Notes: a model not told the origin generated them from the sequence alone. A stretch of 64,000 nucleotides of DNA from JAAUTT01 sp963846585 (GCA_963846585.1 CAWJWO010000007.1:124001-188000); one strand, 5' to 3'; counted from the stretch's first letter, positions 26,602 through 35,780 are shown. Numbers and translations: made by a program.

Positions 26602-27657
26602 ATGGCAAAAATAAATTTCGGCGGTGTACTCGAAACTGTCATCACCCGCGAAGAATTTACCCTCAACAAAGCACGTGAAATATTAAAAAAAGAAACCATC
26701 GCCGTTATTGGTTATGGCGTTCAGGGTCCGGCCCAATCGCTTAACATGCGCGATAATGGAATTAAAGTAATCATCGGACAGGCTCCGGAATTTAAATCCG
26801 ATTGGGACAGAGCAGTAAAAGACGGCTGGGTTCCTGGTGAAACTCTTTTCCCAGTTGCAGAAGCTGCAAAAAAGGCTACAATTATACAATATCTGGTATC
26901 TGATGCAGCACAACGAACATTGTGGCCTGTCATTAAACCTTGCCTTAACCCGGGAGATGCATTGTATTTCTCACATGGTTTTTCAATTACCTATAAAGAT
27001 CAAACCACAGTTATTCCGCCTGAATTTGTTGACGTAATCTTATGCGCTCCAAAAGGATCAGGCACCAGCGTTAGACGTAACTTTCTAGCAGGCCAGGGTA
27101 TCAATTCCAGCTATGCTGTTTTTCAGGATTATACTAAAAGAGCTGAAGAACGGACATTAGCACTTGGCATTGCCATTGGATCAGGATACCTGTTTCCGAC
27201 AACATTTGAACAGGAAGTTTTCAGCGATTTAACCGGCGAACGTGGGGTATTGATGGGTGCTCTTGCAGGTATAATGGATGCCCAGTATAAAGTCCTCCGG
27301 GATAACGGCCATTCACCAAGCGAAGCTTTTAACGAAACAGTTGAAGAACTAACCCAAAGCTTAATACGTTTGGTTGACGAAAATGGAATGGACTGGATGT
27401 ACGCAAACTGCAGTGTAACAGCTCAACGCGGAGCACTTGACTGGAGACCAAAATTCCGCGATGCCGTGATGCCGGTTTTTAAAGATTTATATGCCCGTGT
27501 AAAGGATGGCCGTGAATGTAAACGTGTTCTTGACTCAACCAGTGGTAGCGACTACAGAGAAAAACTTGAGATAGAATTAAAAGAATTACGTGAATCAGAA
27601 ATGTGGCAGGCAGGGGCTACTTCAAGATCACTGCGTCCGGACAGAGTTAAAAAATGA
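26602..27657 (+). CDS. ilvC: Ketol-acid reductoisomerase
   Basis: This 351-aa NADPH- and Mg-dependent enzyme converts acetolactate to dihydroxyisovalerate. GYGVQGPAQSLNMRDNGIKVIIGQ is the Rossmann segment; APKGSGTSVRRNF, GYLFPTTFEQEVFSDLTGERGVLMGALAG (metal-binding Asp and Glu) and NETVEELTQSLIRLVDENGMDWMY follow. It completes an ilvD-ilvB-ilvN-ilvC set; ilvE and ilvA are not in the window. Confidence 0.96.
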   Translation: MAKINFGGVLETVITREEFTLNKAREILKKETIAVIGYGVQGPAQSLNMRDNGIKVIIGQAPEFKSDWDRAVKDGWVPGETLFPVAEAAKKATIIQYLVSDAAQRTLWPVIKPCLNPGDALYFSHGFSITYKDQTTVIPPEFVDVILCAPKGSGTSVRRNFLAGQGINSSYAVFQDYTKRAEERTLALGIAIGSGYLFPTTFEQEVFSDLTGERGVLMGALAGIMDAQYKVLRDNGHSPSEAFNETVEELTQSLIRLVDENGMDWMYANCSVTAQRGALDWRPKFRDAVMPVFKDLYARVKDGRECKRVLDSTSGSDYREKLEIELKELRESEMWQAGATSRSLRPDRVKK

Positions 27658-27666
27658 AGTTAGGTA

Positions 27667-27838
27667 TAAAGATTTAAGATTCTAGATTTGAGAATCCAGA
27701 TTTAAGATTTATTAAATTGAGTTATAAAATATAAATCTAAAATCACATATCTAAAATCTAGAATCTAAAATCATTAAATCTTGGTTCCTGGTTCTTTGTG
27801 CTTGGCTCTAGCTGCAACTTGTAACCTGCAACTTGGTT
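27667..27838. repeat. Inverted heptamer arrays between converging ilvC and ABC-F genes
   Basis: GATTCTAGATTT (27678-27689) and AAATCTAGAATC (27754-27765) are exact complements inside longer AGATTTA/AATCTAA arrays, a possible bidirectional terminator. CTTGGTTCCTGGTTC (27779-27793) and TGCAACTTGTAACCTGCAACTTGG units follow. Confidence 0.7.
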
Positions 27839-27840
27839 TA

Positions 27841-29787
27841 TTAAAACCTTTGTCCCTTTATACTTTCAAGTTCAACATTCAGGTTTTCCCAAATATTCAT
27901 TTCCTTTTCAAGGTCCTTTTCAGCTTCGCCATGCCTGAGGTATAATTTTTCATTCGAAATGTTTTCAATTTTCTCAGGATTAGCCAACATGTCATTTATA
28001 TGAGCTATTTCATTTTCGAGTGTCGCTATATTATTTTCGCAAACGGAAATCTGCTGGTTAATCTTTCTTATAGATTTATCAAGTTCCTTTTTCCCTATAT
28101 AATCATTTTTATTGGTTGATGTTGCCTTTTGTGCCTGTAAATCTATTGGTTTCGATTTTCTTTCAAGATCTGCCAGGTTTTCCAGATTCCTTTTTTGCAG
28201 GAACTCATATATACCGCCTATATGTTCTTTGATTTTATGGTTTCTGAATTCGTAAACCTTTCTGACCAGGCCATCTAAAAATTCACGGTCGTGCGATACA
28301 ATAATTAATGTACCGTCATAATTTGCAATTGCTTTTTTAAGGATATCCTTTGAACGCATATCCAAATGGTTGGTAGGTTCGTCCAAAATAAGCAGATTAA
28401 CCGGTTGCAGCATAAGTTTTACCATTGCAAGGCGGGAACGTTCACCCCCCGAAAGAACTTTTACTTTTTTATCGACATCTTCGCCACGGAACAAAAATGA
28501 ACCGAGTAAATCTCTCAGTTTGGAACGAATATCACCTGTAGCAACCTGATCAATAGTTTCGAGAACTGTTAAGTTCTCATCCATTAATTCGTCCTGGTTT
28601 TGAGCAAAATAACCTATCTTAACATTATGTCCGATTTTAACATGGCCTTTAAAATCAAGTTCTCCTATAATTACTTTGGAAAACGTTGTTTTGCCCTCCC
28701 CGTTTTTACCTACAAAAGCAATTTTTTCTCCTCGTTCAATAACAAAATCTATGTCATTTAATACAATATTTTGTCCAAACGATTTTATTACATTTTTTGC
28801 TTCTACAACCACTGTTCCTGAACGTGGCGAAGGTGGAAACTTTATATTTATTGCCGAAGTATCCTCATCGTCTACTTCAATCCGTTCAATTTTGTCGAGC
28901 TGTTTAATACGGCTCTGCACCTGGACTGCCTTTGAAGCTTTATAACGGAAGCGTTCGATAAAATCTTCGGTGTCTCCAATTTTTTTTTGCTGGTTCCGGA
29001 ATGCCGCCATCTGCTGTTCGCGTCTTTCTTTCCTTAGTACCACATAAGTTGAGTACGATGCCTTGTAATTATATATTTTCCCCAGGGATATTTCGATAGT
29101 ACGGGTTGTCAGGTTGTCGAGAAATGCCTTGTCGTGAGAAATTAAGACTACTGCTCCGTTAAAGTCTTTGATATAAGCTTCGAGCCATTGTATTGACTCA
29201 ATATCGAGGTGATTAGTGGGCTCATCAAGCAGCAAAATATCCGGTCTTATCAGTAGTATCTTTGCCAGTTCAATCCGCATACGCCATCCACCGCTTAATT
29301 CGCTGGTTTGTCTTTTAAAATCATTATATGTAAACCCTAATCCAAGTAAGGTCTGTTCAAGAGATTCATCCATATTGGACCCACCCAGGAAATGAAAACG
29401 CTCATTCACTTCTGAAACTTCATGGATTAAATCAAGGTATTCACCGCTGTGGTGATCCTCACGTAAACTTATCATCCTGTTCAGGTATTGCATTCTTTTT
29501 TCAAGGCCAAGTAACTCATTAAAGGCCGTGCGTGCTTCATCCAATACTGTTTTCCCGTCACGGTGGACCATCTGCTGGGGCAAATAACCTGTTTTGCAAT
29601 CATCAGGTATTACAATACTTCCACTTGTAGGCTGTTGCAATCCACATAATATTTTTAACATGGTTGATTTACCGGCTCCGTTTTTTCCAACTAATCCAAT
29701 ACGGTCCCTGCGGTTTATCAAAAAGGAAATATCCCTGAAAAGATCAAATCCTCCAAACTGAACTGTCAGCTGATTGACCGAAATCAT
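27841..29787 (-). CDS. ABC-F family ATPase (translation factor type)
   Basis: This 648-aa soluble protein has two ATP-binding cassettes and no membrane segments. Cassette 1 has Walker A GLVGKNGAGKSTMLK, signature LSGGWRMRIELAKIL and Walker B DILLLDEPTNHLD; cassette 2 has GKNGEGKTTFSK, LSGGERSRLAMVKLM and LLILDEPTNHLD. The linker (about residues 240-310: RKERREQQMAAFRNQQKKI) is charged, and the C-terminal 100 residues form a coiled coil (KSIRKINQQISVCENNIATLENEI). The layout is that of Uup/YheS-like ABC-F proteins acting on ribosomes; a specific role is not assigned. Confidence 0.92.
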   Translation of the reverse strand: MISVNQLTVQFGGFDLFRDISFLINRRDRIGLVGKNGAGKSTMLKILCGLQQPTSGSIVIPDDCKTGYLPQQMVHRDGKTVLDEARTAFNELLGLEKRMQYLNRMISLREDHHSGEYLDLIHEVSEVNERFHFLGGSNMDESLEQTLLGLGFTYNDFKRQTSELSGGWRMRIELAKILLIRPDILLLDEPTNHLDIESIQWLEAYIKDFNGAVVLISHDKAFLDNLTTRTIEISLGKIYNYKASYSTYVVLRKERREQQMAAFRNQQKKIGDTEDFIERFRYKASKAVQVQSRIKQLDKIERIEVDDEDTSAINIKFPPSPRSGTVVVEAKNVIKSFGQNIVLNDIDFVIERGEKIAFVGKNGEGKTTFSKVIIGELDFKGHVKIGHNVKIGYFAQNQDELMDENLTVLETIDQVATGDIRSKLRDLLGSFLFRGEDVDKKVKVLSGGERSRLAMVKLMLQPVNLLILDEPTNHLDMRSKDILKKAIANYDGTLIIVSHDREFLDGLVRKVYEFRNHKIKEHIGGIYEFLQKRNLENLADLERKSKPIDLQAQKATSTNKNDYIGKKELDKSIRKINQQISVCENNIATLENEIAHINDMLANPEKIENISNEKLYLRHGEAEKDLEKEMNIWENLNVELESIKGQRF

Positions 29788-29825
29788 AATACTATAAAAT
29801 TATTTGTGCGCAAAGATATAGGAAA

Positions 29826-29935
29826 TAATGTGTTAATTTGAAAATTTGAAAATGTGTCAATTTGAAAATATATAAAGGAGCCAGGAACCATCCTTCGACT
29901 AAGCTCAGGAACCAGGAACCGGGAGCCAAGACGGG
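29826..29935. repeat. Short repeats upstream of the ABC-F gene
   Basis: Repeated ATTTGAAAAT units (29836-29868) and GAACCAGGAACC heptamers (29879-29932), the latter interrupted by CCTTCGACTAAGCTCAGG. No gene lies between 29788 and 30305. Confidence 0.7.
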
Positions 29936-30116
29936 ACAAATAATTTGAATATGTGCAGATACAAATTAAACTTACTATTGCTAATTAAGAGTTAAAATTA
30001 TTTATAACTATTATCCATTAATAAGCAGAATTTCAATTACATTAGAGTAGCTTTGTTGGCGATAATAAATCATTTTCTCAACATGTTTCGGACTTAATCA
30101 ATGAATTGCAACAAAC

Positions 30117-30258
30117 AATTGAGATTCCTCCCTACGGTCGGAATGACGACCCGCAGTATTGTGGTGTTGGAGGGAGAGAGGCCGGCTTTGCCGGCCTCTC
30201 TCCCTCCTCTCCATTATCTGAAACCGATTGTCATTTCGAGCGAAGCGAGAAACCTCAA
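30117..30258. repeat. Inverted-repeat element with an 18-bp GC-rich hairpin at its centre
   Basis: The outer arms GAGATTCCTCCCTACGGTCG... (30121-30147) and ...CGAGCGAAGCGAGAAACCTC (about 30229-30255) are imperfect complements, roughly 21 of 27. The centre is a perfect 18-bp stem, from GGAGGGAGAGAGG (30169) to CCTCTCTCCCTCC (30207), with a TTT loop. It resembles small non-autonomous elements; no frame is inside. Confidence 0.8.
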
Positions 30259-30305
30259 AAAATGTAAGTAGCTTATAATTAAAATAATTCAATTATTACC
30301 CAGCT

Positions 30306-30512
30306 TCAAACTTGTTTATATTCAAAAATATCACCAGGTTGACACTCTAATGTTTCACATATCAGGTTTAATGTCGATATTTTAATAGCTTTAGCTTTAC
30401 CCTGCTTTAGAATTGACAGATTTGACTGCGTAATACCTACCTTTTCAGATAACTCATTAAGTCTCATCTTCCTTTTTGCAAGCATTACATCAAGATTTAT
30501 TATTATAGCCAT
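30306..30512 (-). CDS. Small XRE-family (Cro/CI-type) regulator
   Basis: This 68-aa protein is almost entirely a helix-turn-helix: LDVMLAKRKMRLNELSEKVGITQSNLSILKQGKAKAIKISTLNLICETLECQPGDIFEYKQV, close to the YozG-like group. It is 10 nt downstream of a DUF2975-type membrane protein on the same strand, a pairing frequent in Bacteroidota and Firmicutes. Probably it autoregulates this operon through the repeats at 31174-31209. Confidence 0.88.
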   Translation of the reverse strand: MAIIINLDVMLAKRKMRLNELSEKVGITQSNLSILKQGKAKAIKISTLNLICETLECQPGDIFEYKQV

Positions 30513-30522
30513 CTTTTTTAAT

Positions 30523-31140
30523 TTAAATAGTTAAACTGGATTCTTCCTGTAATTTGCTGCCATGTTTGAAAACAAAGGAGATTACGTAAATGATAATTGA
30601 TACAAATAATAATTTATAATTAAATTCTAGTGTCCCAAAAGAAAATCCATTTCTAAAAGAATTCATTCCAATACTTTGACAAATAAAGTAATTTGGAATG
30701 AATATGTTTGGAACAAATCTTATTATAAAATCAAAAATTACCCATAAAAAAATAATTAAAGCAATGTTTTTAATCCATTTAGAATTTATCGGATTAAAAT
30801 AGTCATCCTGTATAAAATATTTAAAAAGGTACTTCAACTGAAATGTGATCAATATAAATGCAAACATATCTATACAGTAACTTACTTCATTGAATATCAT
30901 AAAGTTTTTGCGAATAGAATAAATATATTTGGGTAGGTCAGGATTTGAAAGAAAAATTATAACATTGTGTCCAAATAATGTGGTTTCTAAATTATCATAT
31001 AATGAAATATCAGACAAAAAGTTAATTAAAGGGAAAGATGTTACAATTTCACAAATAACCCAAATTAACTGTAGAATCAACGCTATGTCAATTGCACGTT
31101 TAAGAACTTTAATCATAGATTTATTTTTAGTTGTTTGCAT
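30523..31140 (-). CDS. DUF2975-type integral membrane protein
   Basis: This 205-aa protein, from the ATG opening MQTTKNKSMIKVLKRAID, has four predicted helices (IALILQLIWVICEIVTSF; FAFILITFQLKYLF; IALIIFLWVIFDFIIRF; LLFVSIIIYVISFVF). A longer frame starts at 31245, but its extra N-terminus is translated intergenic DNA. DUF2975 proteins typically precede a small XRE regulator, as here; their function is unknown. Confidence 0.75.
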   Translation of the reverse strand: MQTTKNKSMIKVLKRAIDIALILQLIWVICEIVTSFPLINFLSDISLYDNLETTLFGHNVIIFLSNPDLPKYIYSIRKNFMIFNEVSYCIDMFAFILITFQLKYLFKYFIQDDYFNPINSKWIKNIALIIFLWVIFDFIIRFVPNIFIPNYFICQSIGMNSFRNGFSFGTLEFNYKLLFVSIIIYVISFVFKHGSKLQEESSLTI

Positions 31141-31173
31141 GGCGATAGTTTTTTTAAATATTGGACAAATATA

Positions 31174-31209
31174 ATAATAATTTATTATATTACAATAATT
31201 TATTATTGT
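31174..31209. promoter_or_regulatory. Twin near-palindromes, candidate operator of the XRE/DUF2975 operon
   Basis: AATAATTTATTAT occurs at 31176-31188 and 31194-31206, 18 bp apart. The second copy sits in a longer palindrome, ACAATAAT-TT-ATTATTGT (31192-31209). They lie 35-70 nt upstream of the membrane-protein start. Confidence 0.4.
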
Positions 31210-31286
31210 TTTACAATAAATATATATTGACATTTTTCTGGACAATAGTGCTAAACAATAACTTTTAATAGTATTTATAAAAAATG

Positions 31287-31330
31287 TAATTTTGTGATCT
31301 AAGCACTAAGCACTAAACACTAAGCACCAG
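31287..31330 (+). promoter_or_regulatory. tsaE promoter box followed by heptamer leader
   Basis: TAATTTTG (31287-31294) matches the -7 consensus. The presumed short 5' leader is made of CACTAAG heptamers (31299-31328), the same family that brackets lipA. Confidence 0.45.
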
Positions 31331-31336
31331 CTATAT

Positions 31337-31747
31337 ATGGACTTTATCATACCATCCCTTGATTCTCTCGATACAATTGCCAGAAATTTCCTCGAAAAAA
31401 TAAAATTTAAAAAACACATAGCTTTTTATGGTTCCATGGGTGTTGGGAAAACAACCTTTATAAAAGCACTTTGCAAGAACCTTGGAGTAGATGAAGGAGT
31501 TACAAGTCCCACTTTTTCTATTGTCAATGAGTACTTTACTAAACAAGGAGAAATTATTTATCATTTTGATTTTTTCAGGATAAATAATATTGAAGAATTA
31601 TTTGATTTGGGGTATGAAGAATATTTATATGGCTCAAATTATTGTTTTATTGAATGGCCGGAGAAAGGTGAATCATTATTGCCTGTTCATTTCTTAAAAG
31701 TTACTATGCAGGAAATGTTAGATGGAGCCAGAATTATTAATATATAG
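31337..31747 (+). CDS. tsaE: tRNA threonylcarbamoyladenosine biosynthesis ATPase TsaE
   Basis: This 136-aa P-loop protein is needed with TsaB, TsaC and TsaD to make the t6A modification at tRNA position 37. Walker A is GSMGVGKTTFIKALC; GVTSPTFSIVNEY and YHFDFFRINNIEELFDLGYEEYL follow, and FIEWPEKGESLLP is the conserved C-terminal block. Length is normal. A strong palindromic hairpin follows the stop. Confidence 0.94.
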   Translation: MDFIIPSLDSLDTIARNFLEKIKFKKHIAFYGSMGVGKTTFIKALCKNLGVDEGVTSPTFSIVNEYFTKQGEIIYHFDFFRINNIEELFDLGYEEYLYGSNYCFIEWPEKGESLLPVHFLKVTMQEMLDGARIINI

Positions 31748-31753
31748 TTAATC

Positions 31754-31781
31754 ATTGCCGTCGGTTTAAACCGACGGCAAT
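31754..31781. terminator. Palindromic terminator hairpin after tsaE
   Basis: A 28-bp perfect palindrome starting ATTGCCGTCGG and ending CCGACGGCAAT, 7 nt after the tsaE stop. The T-rich tail is weak. Confidence 0.7.
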
Positions 31782-31866
31782 AATTATATTGTTAAAATTT
31801 TTGTCAAATAAACTGAATTATATTACTTTAGATTAATAATCAGGACTACTAACATTAATTTAACCC

Positions 31867-33087
31867 ATGGCCAATCAAGAGGTTAGCTCACGCACGTTTA
31901 ATATGTACAATAAAGTGTTATTGCCATTGGAAGAAATGCTGGAGGTTGCAAAGAAACATCATCAACTAATAATTGGAATTCCGAAAGAAAGTGATCAATA
32001 TGAAAACAGGATACCTCTAACTCCTGAAGCAGTTGAAACGCTTATTAAGAACGGACACCAGGTATTTATTGAAAAAGAAGCAGGCAATGCAGCAAATTAT
32101 GATGACACGCAATTTAGCGAAAATGGTGGTTTAATAGTTGAAGAATCAGAAGTATATAAGGCAGATATAATTTTAAAAATTGCCCCGCTTACTATTCGTG
32201 AAATATCCCTGCTAAAGGAAAACCAGGTAATAATTTCCTCATTGCAGTATCGGAACCTATCCGAAGAGCATATCCGGGGATTAATGCAAAAAAGAGTAAC
32301 AGCAATTTCATTCGAAAAAATCAAAGACTTATATAATAATTATCCCATTGTCCGCAGCATGAGTGAAATTGCAGGAAATACTGCAATTCTTATAGCCGCT
32401 GAATATTTAAGCAATGTTAACAAGGGTAAAGGTGTTATGCTGGGAGGTATTACAGGTATTACCCCGGCTGAAGTTATTATCCTGGGATCAGGCACTGCAG
32501 CAGAATCGGCTGCCAGAGCTGCCATTGGTTTAGGTGCATATGTTAAAATCATGGATAGTTCAGTTCACGACATGGAAAAATTACAATCACATCTGGGAAT
32601 GCGGTTACATACATCTGTACTCCACGATCAGGTGCTGAAGAAGGCTCTAAGGTCAGCCGATGTTGTAATAGGTGCCATTCATTTTACCGAAGCAAATTCA
32701 AGATTCTTCGTATCTGAAGAAATGATCAGTAAAATGAAAAAAGGTTCGGTAATTGTAGATATAAGTATCGATCAGGGAGGGTGTTTCGAAACTTCAGAAT
32801 GTCGCGACCATGGGAATCCGGTATTTACAAAACATAATGTAATTCATTATTGTGTCCCGAATATTCCTTCAAGGGTGGCACGAACAGCTTCAATAGCCTT
32901 GAGCAATGTAATTGCACCTATCCTGTTTGATATTGCAGATTCAGGGGGTATGAACCCAACCCTGAAAACAGATATTGGATTACGGCATGGCGTTTACATG
33001 TTCAACGGCATTCTTACCGATCATGCTATTGGGGCTCAACTGGGAATTCCGGCACAGGATATAAACTTACTTATGGCTGCCTTTTAA
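31867..33087 (+). CDS. Alanine dehydrogenase-like protein, divergent paralogue
   Basis: This 406-aa protein has the AlaDH/PNT fold. It has an N-terminal extension of about 35 residues, then IIGIPKESDQYENRIPLTPEAV, the lysine of LKIAPL, the NAD-binding ITPAEVIILGSGTAAESAARAAIGLGA, and VDISIDQGGCFETSE. The substrate histidine of classical AlaDH (YLHFAA in the paralogue 160 nt away) is replaced: the strand reads ISSLQYRNL. It may therefore use another substrate or reaction than L-alanine/pyruvate. Proteins of this length are common in Bacteroidota and usually annotated as alanine dehydrogenase. Confidence 0.75.
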   Translation: MANQEVSSRTFNMYNKVLLPLEEMLEVAKKHHQLIIGIPKESDQYENRIPLTPEAVETLIKNGHQVFIEKEAGNAANYDDTQFSENGGLIVEESEVYKADIILKIAPLTIREISLLKENQVIISSLQYRNLSEEHIRGLMQKRVTAISFEKIKDLYNNYPIVRSMSEIAGNTAILIAAEYLSNVNKGKGVMLGGITGITPAEVIILGSGTAAESAARAAIGLGAYVKIMDSSVHDMEKLQSHLGMRLHTSVLHDQVLKKALRSADVVIGAIHFTEANSRFFVSEEMISKMKKGSVIVDISIDQGGCFETSECRDHGNPVFTKHNVIHYCVPNIPSRVARTASIALSNVIAPILFDIADSGGMNPTLKTDIGLRHGVYMFNGILTDHAIGAQLGIPAQDINLLMAAF

Positions 33088-33092
33088 TGTAT

Positions 33093-33213
33093 GTGTCAGA
33101 AAGAAATCACCAATTTTTTCTTTACGCTCATCAGAAAAATGCTCATTTACTAAAGTAAACTGCGCTTTTTCTGTCTTCGCAAGCCTCAAACTTGGTGATT
33201 TCTTAACTGACAC
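33093..33213. repeat. Structured dispersed repeat, copy 2 of 3
   Basis: Outer arms GTGTCAGAAAGAAATCACCAA (33093-33113) and TTGGTGATTTCTTAACTGACAC (33192-33213); middle stem CAGAAAAA-GC/GC-TTTTTCTG; apex TTTACT-aa-AGTAAA. Cores TTACGCTC and TCGCAAGCCT are shared with copies 1 and 3. It begins 6 nt after one alanine-dehydrogenase stop and ends 35 nt before the other, between converging genes. Confidence 0.88.
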
Positions 33214-33247
33214 TTAGTTAACCTGAGAAAATGCAGGAAAACAAAAA

Positions 33248-34360
33248 TTACAACAGGCTATCCAAATTAACATATGGAATATCAAATGCTTTAGCAACAT
33301 TTGAATATACAACATTACCATTATAGGTATTTACCCCACTTTTTATTTCGCCCCATCTTTTGCATGCTTCTTCCAGTCCGGCCTCTGCAATTTTCAATCC
33401 ATAGTATAAGGTAGCACTTGTAAGAGCCTGTGTAGAACTCAATGCCACTACTCCCGGCATATTGGCAACACAATAATGCACTACTCCGTCTATAATATAT
33501 ACCGGGTCGTCATGAGTTGTCGGATGAGTGGTTTCACAACATCCTCCCTGGTCAACAGCTACATCTACTATTACTGCACCTGGTTTCATTAAACAAAGAT
33601 GATGTCTTTTAATCAGGTTTGGAGTTTTGGCCCCAGGCAATAACACCGCCCCTATTACCAGATCGCTGTCTTTTAAAACACTCTCAATATTTGAATCGGT
33701 ACTGTATAGCGGAGTAATCCTTGATCCGAAAATGTCGTCAAGATATGCTAATCTGTTGGCATCAATATCCAGGATAGTCACTTCTGCACCAATGCCTGCA
33801 GCAATTTTGCAGGCATTTAAACCAACAACACCGCCACCAATTATTCCAACCTTTCCACGTCTTACCCCCGGGACACCACCTAACAGAACACCCCTTCCTC
33901 CAAAGGTTTTTTCAAGGTATTTTGCACCTTCCTGTATACTCAACCTTCCGGCTATCTCACTCATAGGTTTTAAGCATGGTAGCTGTTTATCAGCAGTTTG
34001 AATTGTTTCATATGCAACAGAGTTAACTTTACGTTTTAACATTGCCTCTGTAAGCTCCCTTGAAGCGGCAAAATGAAGATAGGTATATAATACCTGCCTT
34101 TCGTGGAATAAATCATATTCTTCTGTCAGGGGTTCTTTTACTTTGATAATCATTTCACAACTGTCAAAAATTTCCTTCTTTTCCGAAGTGATTTTTGCAC
34201 CTGAACCAGCATATTCATCATCTGAAAATCCAGCTGATTTTCCGGCCCCTGCTTCCATAGTTATTGAATGGCCTCTTGAAACATATGATCTTACGCATGA
34301 AGGTGTTAACCCTACACGGTATTCATGATGTTTAATTTCCTTTATACATCCTATTTTCAT
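33248..34360 (-). CDS. ald: Alanine dehydrogenase
   Basis: This 370-aa cytoplasmic enzyme interconverts L-alanine and pyruvate with NAD. The classical residues are present: EYRVGLTP (substrate Arg), IKVKEPL (Lys), YTYLHFAA (His), NAD motif VGIIGGGVVGLNACKIAAGIGA and VDVAVDQGGCCETTHPTTH (Asp). HYCVANMPGVVALSSTQAL is typical. It converges on the divergent paralogue. Confidence 0.95.
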   Translation of the reverse strand: MKIGCIKEIKHHEYRVGLTPSCVRSYVSRGHSITMEAGAGKSAGFSDDEYAGSGAKITSEKKEIFDSCEMIIKVKEPLTEEYDLFHERQVLYTYLHFAASRELTEAMLKRKVNSVAYETIQTADKQLPCLKPMSEIAGRLSIQEGAKYLEKTFGGRGVLLGGVPGVRRGKVGIIGGGVVGLNACKIAAGIGAEVTILDIDANRLAYLDDIFGSRITPLYSTDSNIESVLKDSDLVIGAVLLPGAKTPNLIKRHHLCLMKPGAVIVDVAVDQGGCCETTHPTTHDDPVYIIDGVVHYCVANMPGVVALSSTQALTSATLYYGLKIAEAGLEEACKRWGEIKSGVNTYNGNVVYSNVAKAFDIPYVNLDSLL

Positions 34361-34440
34361 TTATTTAAGTACTTATAATACAAATCTAAATTAGTTAAAA
34401 TTATTAAATTCAATTACTTTTGTCAATTCAATTAATCAGG

Positions 34441-35691
34441 ATGACTATATTATATTATTTACTTATAAACTTATACGTTATCTGTGTCCGTTTAATATCG
34501 CTATTTGGAAATGAGAAGGCCAAATTATGGATTAATGGAAGGAAATCAGTATTTGATTTAATGAAAAAGACATTGGTGCCGTATGAAAAGAGAATTTGGA
34601 TACATGCATCATCACTTGGAGAGTTTGAGCAGGGACGGCCGATAATTGAACTAATAAAAAGCAGGTATCCTCAATATAAAATACTGCTGACATTTTTTTC
34701 TCCATCGGGTTATGAGGTTAGAAAAAATTATCAATATGCTGATTATATTTTCTATCTCCCAATGGATGGACCAATTAATTCAAAACGGTTCACAGAACTG
34801 GCAAATCCTGAAAAGGCAATATTCATTAAATATGAATTCTGGCATTTTTATCTCTCAGCCTTACACAAAAGAAATATACCAGTTTACCTTTGTTCTTCAA
34901 TTTTTAGAAAAGAACAGTTGTTTTTTAAATGGTATGGTGGATGGTATCGTAATATTCTGTCTTATTTCGAATTACTATTTGTGCAAAACGATATTTCAAG
35001 GCATCTTCTAAAAAACATAGGATTTACTAATGTAAAAGTAACAGGAGATACACGTTTCGACAGGGTACAAGCAATTGCATCACAATCAAAAAAACATGAA
35101 GCAGTAAAATTATTTACCTCTGATAAAAAATGTATTGTAATTGGCAGTTCCTGGGAAAAGGACGAGGATCTGCTGGCAAGATACATCAACGAATCCATAT
35201 TTGCTGTAAAATATATAATAGCTCCCCATGAGATTAACTCATCGCATTTAGAACGTTTTGAAAATCAAATTAATAAGAAATCAATTCGTTATTCCGCCTG
35301 GATTAATAAACAAACAGGCGATTATGATGTTCTTATTATTGATAATATTGGTATGCTTTCTTCCCTATATCAATATGGAAATGTAGCATATATAGGTGGA
35401 GGTTTTGGTAAAGGCATTCATAATATATTGGAAGCAGCAGTATGGGGAATACCTGTTTTGTTTGGGCCAAATCACAGTAAATTTCAGGAAGCTTTGGATC
35501 TGATTAAAATAGGTGGAGCATTTGCAATTAATGATTATAATGAGTTAAAAACAATTCTGGGCTCTTTATTTACTGATTCTATTATGTTAAATGAATCCGG
35601 AAAATTAGCATCTGAATACATTAACCGAAATACTGGTGCAACTGAACAGATAGTTTCATATATTATGAGTGATGAGGTGATGAGATTTTAA
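34441..35691 (+). CDS. waaA: 3-deoxy-D-manno-octulosonic acid (Kdo) transferase
   Basis: This 416-aa GT30 enzyme adds Kdo to lipid A in the inner membrane. It has an N-terminal membrane anchor (ILYYLLINLYVICVRLISLF), the acceptor-side motif WIHASSLGEFEQGRPIIE and the donor site GGGFGKGIHNILEAAVWGIP ... FGPNHSKFQEA. I prefer ATG 34441, which opens TILYYLLINLY, to an upstream TTG at 34420. Identity is clear; whether one or two Kdo are added is not visible. Confidence 0.92.
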   Translation: MTILYYLLINLYVICVRLISLFGNEKAKLWINGRKSVFDLMKKTLVPYEKRIWIHASSLGEFEQGRPIIELIKSRYPQYKILLTFFSPSGYEVRKNYQYADYIFYLPMDGPINSKRFTELANPEKAIFIKYEFWHFYLSALHKRNIPVYLCSSIFRKEQLFFKWYGGWYRNILSYFELLFVQNDISRHLLKNIGFTNVKVTGDTRFDRVQAIASQSKKHEAVKLFTSDKKCIVIGSSWEKDEDLLARYINESIFAVKYIIAPHEINSSHLERFENQINKKSIRYSAWINKQTGDYDVLIIDNIGMLSSLYQYGNVAYIGGGFGKGIHNILEAAVWGIPVLFGPNHSKFQEALDLIKIGGAFAINDYNELKTILGSLFTDSIMLNESGKLASEYINRNTGATEQIVSYIMSDEVMRF

Positions 35692-35699
35692 TATCCTGG

Positions 35700-35780
35700 T
35701 ATTACTTAATTACTTCATCACTTCATCACTTAATTACTTCATCATTTCATCACTTCATCACTTAATTGCTTAATCACTTT
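35700..35780. repeat. TTCATCAC array between waaA and nrdJ
   Basis: An 8-nt TTCATCAC/TTAATTAC/TTAATCAC array. From 35781 to 35930 there is AT-rich DNA. I looked for a cobalamin riboswitch ahead of the B12-dependent reductase and saw no B12-box-like conserved segment. Confidence 0.8.
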
